From: Prevotella sp. UBA6447
GTDB taxonomy: Bacteria; Bacteroidota; Bacteroidia; Bacteroidales; Bacteroidaceae
Assembly (NCBI GenBank): GCA_002437115.1
Contig: DJOD01000007.1
Span: forward strand, 1 to 8,930
Direction: 5' to 3'
Length of the DNA: 8,930 nt
Position 1 is the first letter of the stretch. Each line of letters opens with the position of its first letter. The notes under the pieces are model-generated. The model saw only the letters and a program-made list of their open reading frames with translations. It made no database searches and was not told the DNA's origin. Positions 1-6,090 of this stretch are shown here, in pieces. Position numbers and translations under genes: made by a program.

Positions 1-16
1 ATCTAACTGGACACCC
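1..16. mobile_element. Possible terminus of an insertion sequence (only about 16 bp visible)
   Basis: On the minus strand the aldo/keto reductase frame follows its family closely up to the codon for Tyr at 18-20. It then reads Arg-Val-Ser-Ser and a TAG stop at 3-5. None of the three frames of the last bases gives the Ser-His-Arg expected next, so this is a sequence discontinuity and not a simple frameshift. The bases GGGTGTCCAGTTAGAT, read on the minus strand, have the look of an insertion-sequence end, but that is an inference. The other end, a transposase and a target duplication would lie outside the window. A rearrangement or an assembly junction would look the same. Confidence 0.25.
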
Positions 17-467
17 TATAAAATAAGTCTACGTAGTCTACGCGCATACGTTGCAAACTTTGCTCCAGGCTGGCAAAGAGATACTTGCGCGAGCCCCAGT
101 TGCCATATGGTCCGGGCCACATGTCGTAGCCCGCTTTGGTCGACAGGAATAGCTCGTCGCGGTAAGGAAGAAAGTCTTCGTCCATGAGCCGCCCCAATGT
201 CTCCTCAGCAGAGCCGTAGGGTGGGCCGTAATTGTTGGCTAAATCGAAGTGGACGATGCCATTGTCGAAGGCACAATGGGCGATGGTGCGGGCTCGCTCG
301 TAGCTGTCTGTGCTTCCGAAATTGTGCCAGAAGCCCAAACTTACCTTGGGCAGCAGTACGCCCGAACGCCCGCAGCGCTGGTAAAGGCTTGCTGCGTAAT
401 TGTAGCGATTGGGTGAAGCTATGTAGCGACCGCACAGTTCCATTTCGTTGATAGAACGTCCTTCCAT
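3..467 (-). pseudogene. Aldo/keto reductase, YghZ-like (AKR14 type), N-terminal fragment
   Basis: This is the front half of an NADPH-dependent aldo/keto reductase similar to E. coli YghZ, which reduces L-glyceraldehyde 3-phosphate and other small aldehydes in the cytoplasm. The family signature is clear: SLGFWHNFG near residues 43-51, HFDLANNYGPP near 73-83 with catalytic Asp75 and Tyr80, STKAGYDMWPGPYG near 109-122 with catalytic Lys111, and a helix leading to DYVDLFY ending at Tyr150. The family continues Ser-His-Arg, supplying the fourth catalytic residue, but here the frame reads RVSS and stops. The fragment has 154 residues, against roughly 330-350 for an intact protein. It would lack the catalytic His and half of the barrel, so it is probably non-functional. 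The start may be Met1 (ATG 465-467) or Met9 (441-443); neither has a convincing ribosome binding site. It lies 87 nt after ispG with no visible promoter. Confidence 0.75.
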
Positions 468-554
468 GGTGGTGGTTATCTTTGTGGGTTTTGTTATGTG
501 GTGTCGTGTTTTGCATTATAAAGGTGGGTAGGGTGGGAGAGGGACTTGTCGGCT

Positions 555-2459
555 TCAGCCTTTGGCTTCTTCCTGTTCCTTGCGGATGAGCGCCAGCAGA
601 TGCTCGACAGCCTCGTCCTCAGGTATGTTTTTCTCCACGCAAGTCTGTCTGCGATAGAGAGACACACGCTTCGGTCCTGCTCCGACGTAGCCATAGTCGG
701 CATCGGCCATCTCGCCGGGGCCGTTCACGATACATCCCATGATGCCAATTTTCAAGCCTTTCATGTCGGATGTTGCCTTGCGTATCTTGGCGATGGTGTC
801 GCGCAGGTCATAGAGCGTGCGACCGCATCCAGGACAGGAAATGTATTCGGTCTTCGTTGTGCGCAGGCGTGCGGCTTGCAGGATGCCAAACGCAGTGTCA
901 TCGATGTCGGCTTCGCTGATGTTACCGTCGTTCATCAGCCATAGGCCGTCTGTCAACCCGTCCATCATCAGTGCGCCCATATCGGCTGCTGCCTCCAGTT
1001 GAAACTCGTCCTTGTCGTTCAACCGGTACATCTGCGCAAACACCACAGGGTTGGTCACGCCTGCATTCATCATCTCATGAACCAAGGCGCGCTGGTCGCC
1101 CAGCCGGTTTTGGTGGTGGCTGGTGCATACCACGACAATTTCGGGATGAGCCTTTAGGCAAGCCAAATACTCGTCGCTTGGGGTGCCAAACTGCAGAACC
1201 AGAAACTTTACTGGAGCTTGGATCATACCAATGAAAGGCATGGCGGTTACAGGGAAGATAGGGTAGAGGGTTGTCTTGTCAGCCTCTTCGCCCTGCGGTT
1301 TGTACGGCCGGGTGCCGTTATGGGTCAACTCGGCGTATACGTTATAGTCTATAATGTAGTTTCTGAGAGAGTCTGTAGGAACTTCGGATCCGATGTAAAC
1401 ATAGTCGGCCTTGGTAGTGTTGGCTGACGTTTCCGGTGTTGTGCTACCTTGGTGAGCGTTTGTTCGCGACGTGATGACGATAGGCACATGATTTCCACCG
1501 ATGTTTCCTGCTGACTTTGTGGCGCGCCGTGACGGGTGAAGCCAGTCGAAAGTTGGGCAGGCTTCGCCTGGGATGAGAATGTGCCCCGCCTTTCGGCCTA
1601 TGTAATCTACCAAGTGGCGAGCCACAGGAATCTCCGCCTCGGGCTCTTCGGAGAGCGACACGCGTATGGTGTCGCCTATGCCGTCGGCGAGCAAAGCACC
1701 AATGCCCACGGCGCTCTTGATGCGCCCGTCTTCGCCCTCTCCAGCCTCGGTGACACCCAGGTGGAGCGGATAGCTCATGCCTTCCTTAGCCATAGTGTCG
1801 ACAAGTAGGCGCACGGAACGCACCATGACCACCGTGTTGCTGGCTTTGATGGAAATCACCACGTCGTCGAAATGCTCGCGCTTGCAGATGCGCAGGAACT
1901 CCATGCAGCTTTCCACGATGCCCTCTGGCGTGTCGCCATAGCGGTTGCGGATGCGGTCAGACAGAGAGCCGTGGTTTACACCGATGCGGATGGCCGTGTG
2001 GTGGGTCTTGCAAATGTTGAGGAACGGAACGAAGCGTTCTTCTATTTTTTTTAGCTCTTGCTCGTATTCCTCATCTGTGTATTCGCGTTTGACAAACCGA
2101 CGCGCGGGGTCAACGTAGTTGCCTGGATTCACGCGCACTTTCTCGGCGATGCGGGCTGCCACGTCGGCCACGTTGGGGTTGAAGTGAACATCGGCGCAAA
2201 GGGGCGTGCTGAAACCGTCGCGGCGGATGCCTGCCTGTATCTCTTTCAGGTTCTCCGCTTCACGTATGCCTTGCGTGGTGAGGCGCACCAGTTCACCACC
2301 TGCCTTGATGATGCGTTCTGATTGGGCCACTGAGCGTTCAGTGTCGTCGGTACTTGTGGTGGTCATCGACTGGATGCGGATGGGGTTTTCGCCGCCCATG
2401 TCGAGCTTCCCCACATGTGCTACAGTTGTCTCGCGCCTATGATAGTTGAATAAATCCAT
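555..2459 (-). CDS. ispG: 4-Hydroxy-3-methylbut-2-en-1-yl diphosphate synthase (IspG/GcpE), long three-domain form
   Basis: This is the penultimate enzyme of the MEP isoprenoid pathway. It reductively converts MEcPP to HMBPP using a [4Fe-4S] cluster in the cytoplasm. The 634-residue protein starts MDLFNYHRRET. The N-terminal TIM barrel carries PIRIQSMTTTSTDD, ADVHFNPNVADVAA, RVNPGNYVDPAR, IRIGVNHGSLSDR and LHLGVTEAGEGEDGRIKSA. A large middle domain (roughly residues 290-520) is absent from the short, roughly 370-residue E. coli enzyme and is typical of Bacteroidetes, chlamydial and plant forms. The C-terminal cluster domain has CPGC (Cys542, Cys545) and GCIVNGPGE (Cys576, Glu583), matching the spacing of E. 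coli Cys270/273/305 and Glu312. The frame is open to a GTG at 2513, but ATG 2457-2459 fits the family start. It begins 47 nt after purE and is probably co-transcribed. All cluster ligands are present. Confidence 0.97.
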   Translation of the reverse strand: MDLFNYHRRETTVAHVGKLDMGGENPIRIQSMTTTSTDDTERSVAQSERIIKAGGELVRLTTQGIREAENLKEIQAGIRRDGFSTPLCADVHFNPNVADVAARIAEKVRVNPGNYVDPARRFVKREYTDEEYEQELKKIEERFVPFLNICKTHHTAIRIGVNHGSLSDRIRNRYGDTPEGIVESCMEFLRICKREHFDDVVISIKASNTVVMVRSVRLLVDTMAKEGMSYPLHLGVTEAGEGEDGRIKSAVGIGALLADGIGDTIRVSLSEEPEAEIPVARHLVDYIGRKAGHILIPGEACPTFDWLHPSRRATKSAGNIGGNHVPIVITSRTNAHQGSTTPETSANTTKADYVYIGSEVPTDSLRNYIIDYNVYAELTHNGTRPYKPQGEEADKTTLYPIFPVTAMPFIGMIQAPVKFLVLQFGTPSDEYLACLKAHPEIVVVCTSHHQNRLGDQRALVHEMMNAGVTNPVVFAQMYRLNDKDEFQLEAAADMGALMMDGLTDGLWLMNDGNISEADIDDTAFGILQAARLRTTKTEYISCPGCGRTLYDLRDTIAKIRKATSDMKGLKIGIMGCIVNGPGEMADADYGYVGAGPKRVSLYRRQTCVEKNIPEDEAVEHLLALIRKEQEEAKG

Positions 2460-2506
2460 TTTGGTTGTTGAATGAGTCGATAGGGTGGGATGCATAAGTT
2501 GGTCTG

Positions 2507-3013
2507 CTAACACTTAAACTTATAATCCTTGATTTCAGCCAAGTCTTTGTTGGCCTTTTCGATTTTCTTTCCCAGTCCGGCCTTCCAAGCGTCTACCTTG
2601 GCTGCGATGGCATCATCGCCAAGTGCCATCATTTCTGCCGCGAGGATGGCAGCGTTTTGCGCGCCATTCACCCCGACCGTTGCCACTGGTATTCCAGGAG
2701 GCATCTGTATGATGGAAAGCATGGCGTCGAGACCGTCGAGCATGCCCTTGATGGGCACGCCGATGACAGGCAGGGACGTGGAGGCTGCGATGACACCTGG
2801 CAGGGCAGCTGCCATACCTGCTCCGGCAATGACGACCCTCACGCCGCGTGCCTTTGCGCCTTTGGCAAATTGCTCCACGGCATCGGGTGTGCGATGGGCA
2901 GAGAGGGCGTTCATCTCAAAGGGAATTTCTTGATCTTCCAACCATTTGCAAGCTTTTTCCATAACTGGAAGGTCGCTTGTAGACCCCATGATGATACTGA
3001 CTAATGGTTTCAT
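2507..3013 (-). CDS. purE: N5-carboxyaminoimidazole ribonucleotide mutase (PurE, class I-like)
   Basis: PurE moves the carboxylate of N5-CAIR to give CAIR in de novo purine synthesis. It is a small cytoplasmic flavodoxin-fold protein that forms octamers in this family. The 168 residues match the usual length of about 160-170. Visible motifs are the phosphate-binding GSTSDLPVM (residues 10-18), SAHRTP with the catalytic His40 (E. coli His45), IGVPIKGMLDGLDAMLSI and QMPPGIPVATVGVNGAQNAA. One point is odd: the segment that reads GGAAHLPG in E. coli reads GMAAALPG here (residues 66-73). Ala70, codon GCC, therefore replaces the conserved His75. Other class I features are intact, so I keep the annotation. 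No purK is in the window. Its start, ATG 3011-3013, fits the family N-terminus. It lies 106 nt after the PAP2-like gene and 47 nt before ispG. Confidence 0.95.
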   Translation of the reverse strand: MKPLVSIIMGSTSDLPVMEKACKWLEDQEIPFEMNALSAHRTPDAVEQFAKGAKARGVRVVIAGAGMAAALPGVIAASTSLPVIGVPIKGMLDGLDAMLSIIQMPPGIPVATVGVNGAQNAAILAAEMMALGDDAIAAKVDAWKAGLGKKIEKANKDLAEIKDYKFKC

Positions 3014-3119
3014 GGTATATGATGTTTTTTGTTGTTTTGTGATGCTGTTGATTATTAGACGGCATCTGTGTCTTTACTCGTTCTTGGTTGTTTTGGGTCT
3101 TTTGGTTGCTGTATGCCTG

Positions 3120-3731
3120 TCAGATGATTGCCCAAAAGCCCAGTATCATGCCGACGAGAAAGCCCATGACGACTTGTGAGAGCGTGTGTTGGCGTAGCAC
3201 CATGCGGCTTGTCCCAACCATGCCCGCTATGATAAGGATGGTGCAGAACCATTCTATCGGGTTGAAAGCGAAGATGATGGAAAAGGCGATGAGTGCACCC
3301 TCAAAGCCTCCTATGGCCGCGCTGTGGGTTGAAATTTTCCACCACACGTTGATGATGGCGCACGCGATTTGTATGACCAAGGCCGCAACCAGGATGTTGG
3401 CCATGAACTGTGGTATGCGTATGAGGCTCATCAGATAGTAGCAGATGAAGTAACACAGGATGGCGATGATGTAGGGAACCATGCGCCGTTCCTTCTGTGC
3501 CATTTCCGATGACGTCCATCCCTGATAGCGGCGATAGAGGTGGATGAGCATCGTAGGTAGCAAGATGGTGAAGAGGTAAACCATGGCGAGCACAGTCAGC
3601 TTGTAGGTGGCTGGTAGCAAGCTCATGTAACTGAAAATGAACAAGGCCAGCAATCCTGCGATGGGCAGGTAGAATGGGGTGAATACCATGCTCATCACCC
3701 GTGCTGCCAATATGATGTTTTTTTCTTTCAT
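3120..3731 (-). CDS. PAP2-like (phosphatidic acid phosphatase type 2) integral membrane protein
   Basis: This 203-residue, very hydrophobic inner-membrane protein appears to have about six transmembrane segments. Two motifs place it near the PAP2 superfamily, which removes phosphate from lipid phosphates or prenyl pyrophosphates. STHSA (His136) corresponds to the PSGH motif, and SRMVLRQHTLSQV corresponds to SRx5Hx3D with Arg176 and His182. The final Asp is replaced by Gln186. The first motif, Kx6RP, is only vaguely suggested by the KERRMVPY stretch before the third hydrophobic segment. The substrate cannot be read from the sequence; undecaprenyl pyrophosphate or lipid A phosphates are possibilities. 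The frame extends upstream to 3809, overlapping rpoN, but ATG 3729-3731 starts a protein with a normal first membrane helix and sits 34 nt after the rpoN stop. That spacing suggests the same transcript as rpoN. Confidence 0.8.
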   Translation of the reverse strand: MKEKNIILAARVMSMVFTPFYLPIAGLLALFIFSYMSLLPATYKLTVLAMVYLFTILLPTMLIHLYRRYQGWTSSEMAQKERRMVPYIIAILCYFICYYLMSLIRIPQFMANILVAALVIQIACAIINVWWKISTHSAAIGGFEGALIAFSIIFAFNPIEWFCTILIIAGMVGTSRMVLRQHTLSQVVMGFLVGMILGFWAII

Positions 3732-3765
3732 ATCTGCTTTGGTAACAGAGTTAAGTTGCCTGGTG

Positions 3766-5337
3766 TTATGCCTTGCGCAGGCGTGCCACGGGCAGGTGTA
3801 GCTGTTCACGATACTTGGCTATGGTCCGGCGAGCCACGGGAAACCCCTTTTTCTTCATCTCTTGTGCAAGCACGTCGTCAGAGAGCGGTTTCTTCTTGTC
3901 CTCGTTGTCAATCAGCTCTTTCAGTGCGAGCTTGATCTTTCGTGTCGACATCTCTTCCCCATCCTTTGTGACGTAGCTGTCTGTGAAGAAGAAGCGGAGG
4001 CGGAATGTTCCCCATCGTGTCTGCGCGTACTTCTGGTTGCTGACGCGGCTGATGGTTGATATGTCAAGCCCCGTCTTTTCGGCAATGTCCTTGAGAATCA
4101 TCGGCTTGAGATCGGCCTCGTCGCCATCCTGGAAGAATTTCATCTGCCAATTGATGATGGCCTTCATCGTTATGTAGAGCGTGTGCTGCCTTTGTCGTAT
4201 TGCCTCGATGTATCCTTGCGCTTTCTCCACTTTTTCCTTGGCATAAAGCAACGCCTCCTTGTCGGTACGCGTCATTTTCTGCTTGTTGTTCTTATAGTGT
4301 TCCACCATGCTGGCGAAGTCGGGCGACACTTTCAGTTCGGGCACCCTCCCGTGGTTGATGGTGAAGCTCACATGCCCTTCGTCGTCGGTGTCAACTATGA
4401 AGTCTGGTGTTATTTGCTGCGTGTTTCGCCCCATGGTCTCTCCGAGAGCTGCTCCTGGCTTGGGGTTCAGCTTGAGGATTTCCTGGTGCACGGTGTCGGC
4501 TTGCTCCCGTGTGAGGTTGAGCGAAGCCGCAATTTTGTCCCAGTGCTTCTTGATAAAGTCTTCGTAGTGGTCGCTGAGCACACGGGTCATGAGGTCTTTG
4601 AGCTTACTTGCCGGTTTGCGTTTCACTTGAAGGAGCAGACATTCTTGCAGAGAGCGCGCCCCGATGCCCGCCGGGTCGAATGTCTGTAGCTTTTTCAAGA
4701 CGGCCTCCACGTCTTTGGTAGAGATGTCTATGCCATGGTAGATGGCGAGCTCATCGGTTATGTCATCCAGTGGTTTACGTAATATCCCGTCATCGTCAAG
4801 CGATCCTATGAGATATTCCATGACTTCTTGCTGGTTGTCTGTCAGCTCAAGCATCCCCATTTGTTCTTTCAGCTTGTCGTAGAACGAGGTGGTGTCGCCC
4901 CATACCATTTCCTCATAGTCGGCGTTGTCGTTGTTGTCGGCTGAGGTGTAATGTTCGGCCTGTGGCATTTCGTCGTCGCTTCCCAGGTTGGCGAGTGCGT
5001 TGTCGAGTGCCTCTTCTCTTTCCTCGCGCTCGCTCTTCTGCTCGTAGCTGTCGTCGCTCTCTGGATAGTCACTCGCGTTGTTGTCGCGTGTCTCAGCCGT
5101 GTCGCTGGCCGATGTGGGCTCCGCGTCGTCATTGGCCGTGTCGTCATTGTTGTGGCTGTTTTCGAGGTCATCTCGTCGCTCTTCCAATGCAGGGTTGTCG
5201 TCGAGCTCAAGGGCAATGTTTTGCTCCAGTTCTGCCAGTGGCATCTCCAGCAGCTTCACCTGCAACATCTGTTGTTGCGAGAGGCGTTGTTGCTGGGTTT
5301 GCGCTTGCGCTTGGGTTTGTATGAGTTTTTGTGACAT
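3766..5337 (-). CDS. rpoN: RNA polymerase sigma-54 factor (RpoN)
   Basis: Sigma-54 directs core RNA polymerase to -24/-12 promoters and needs AAA+ activator proteins to open them. The 523 residues show the full family layout. Region I (about 1-50) is Gln- and Leu-rich and ends with LEQNIALELDDNPALEE. Region II (about 50-150) is a strongly acidic, Asp/Asn/Ser/Glu-rich linker. The core-binding domain (about 155-330) includes LIGSLDDDGILRKPL and LQTFDPAGIGARSLQECL. The DNA-binding part has an HTH around 415-450 (IAEKTGLDISTISRVSNQKY). The RpoN box, ARRTIAKYRE, is at 502-511 near the C-terminus. It is somewhat longer than E. coli RpoN (477), mainly in region II. The ATG follows the upstream TAA after only three bases (TAA-GGA-ATG), implying translational coupling. 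I saw no sigma-54-type promoter in the window, so autoregulation is not indicated. Confidence 0.97.
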   Translation of the reverse strand: MSQKLIQTQAQAQTQQQRLSQQQMLQVKLLEMPLAELEQNIALELDDNPALEERRDDLENSHNNDDTANDDAEPTSASDTAETRDNNASDYPESDDSYEQKSEREEREEALDNALANLGSDDEMPQAEHYTSADNNDNADYEEMVWGDTTSFYDKLKEQMGMLELTDNQQEVMEYLIGSLDDDGILRKPLDDITDELAIYHGIDISTKDVEAVLKKLQTFDPAGIGARSLQECLLLQVKRKPASKLKDLMTRVLSDHYEDFIKKHWDKIAASLNLTREQADTVHQEILKLNPKPGAALGETMGRNTQQITPDFIVDTDDEGHVSFTINHGRVPELKVSPDFASMVEHYKNNKQKMTRTDKEALLYAKEKVEKAQGYIEAIRQRQHTLYITMKAIINWQMKFFQDGDEADLKPMILKDIAEKTGLDISTISRVSNQKYAQTRWGTFRLRFFFTDSYVTKDGEEMSTRKIKLALKELIDNEDKKKPLSDDVLAQEMKKKGFPVARRTIAKYREQLHLPVARLRKA

Positions 5338-5340
5338 TCC

Positions 5341-5994
5341 TTATTTCCAGTATTCTTTGAGTTGGGCTGCTGTCGCAGCAATTTTCTGCGGGTCTTCGTT
5401 CCCAAACCGTTTCCAAACCTGTTCGCAGGCCGCGAGCAGACTGGGGGCTATGGCTTTTTTGCTGTTGAGGTAGGGGTCGCACACCTGGTAGGCTTGCATG
5501 ATGGCGACCACCTTCTCGGGTTTCATCTTGACCAGTTTGGCAAGGGAGGCGATTTCGGGTGTCTCTTCCACCATGGTGTTGGGTGTCAGCCTGAAGTAGA
5601 GGTCGAGGATGACGATGAGCGTTACGGGCGCCACCTTGTCGTCGCCCAGGCTTTCGATGGGCTTGAAGTCTTTCTCCCACGACTCGTTGATGGCCACCCC
5701 CGCGTAAAACTCGCCCGCTGTGCCGAATCCGTTCATGCGCTTGAGTAGCTTCACTTCGCGCGTCAGCCGTTTGGGGTTGTCGGCGTAGGTGTCCCACAAG
5801 CGTTGCAGGTTGGGCGTGTCCACTTGCCTCAGCCTGAACATCTTTCGGAACAGATACTCGGGTGGGAAGTGGAGTTCCAGCGCGAGGTCTACGACAGCTC
5901 GGCTGTAGATGGGCTTCACACCTTGTGGCCGTTTCAGGTATAGCTGCATGAGCATGAGCCAATATTCGTCTTGCCATGAGGGGTATTTAGCCAT
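5341..5994 (-). CDS. Conserved-looking protein of unknown function, coupled to rpoN, with two HTH-like repeats
   Basis: I do not recognise this 217-residue protein. It has no signal peptide or membrane segment and looks all-helical and cytoplasmic, starting MAKYPSWQDEYW. Comparing it with itself shows a likely internal duplication. LYLKRP (18-23) matches LYFRLTP (132-138). DLALELHFPPEYLFRKM (36-52) matches SLAKLVKMKPEKVVAIM (150-166), and both are followed by QV and a Pro. LW..YADNP (66-74) matches VW..FGNEDP (193-202). The middle segments resemble helix-turn-helix units of the LA-x5-6-PE-x5-M kind, so nucleic-acid or protein binding is possible but unproven. The stop lies 3 nt before the rpoN ATG, so the two are almost certainly made together. 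A role linked to sigma-54 is an inference from position only. The start, ATG 5992-5994, is 96 nt after the peptidase gene. Confidence 0.85.
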   Translation of the reverse strand: MAKYPSWQDEYWLMLMQLYLKRPQGVKPIYSRAVVDLALELHFPPEYLFRKMFRLRQVDTPNLQRLWDTYADNPKRLTREVKLLKRMNGFGTAGEFYAGVAINESWEKDFKPIESLGDDKVAPVTLIVILDLYFRLTPNTMVEETPEIASLAKLVKMKPEKVVAIMQAYQVCDPYLNSKKAIAPSLLAACEQVWKRFGNEDPQKIAATAAQLKEYWK

Positions 5995-6090
5995 ATCGTT
6001 GAGCTTAGGTGTTGTTGCGCAAAGGTGTGTGGGGTGTCCAGTGCCACCTTGCGCATTGTTGTCTTTTTAGGTTTATCTTTCCTTGTGTAG

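Noticed and set aside
2460..2513. Upstream GTG or ATG start for ispG, adding up to 18 residues
   Set aside because: The extra residues do not look like the family N-terminus, whereas MDLFNY does. The GTG would also overlap the purE stop.
4183..4689. 168-codon plus-strand frame antisense to rpoN
   Set aside because: It is opposite the conserved core-binding domain of sigma-54 and its hydrophobic content comes from complementing Lys/Glu-rich codons.
5207..5977. 256-codon minus-strand frame across the rpoN junction
   Set aside because: It is out of frame with two well-supported genes and has an Arg/Pro/His/Thr-rich composition typical of a shifted frame.
5995..6090. TGGCAC on the minus strand as part of a sigma-54 -24/-12 promoter
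   Set aside because: The GC of the -12 element is missing at the required spacing.
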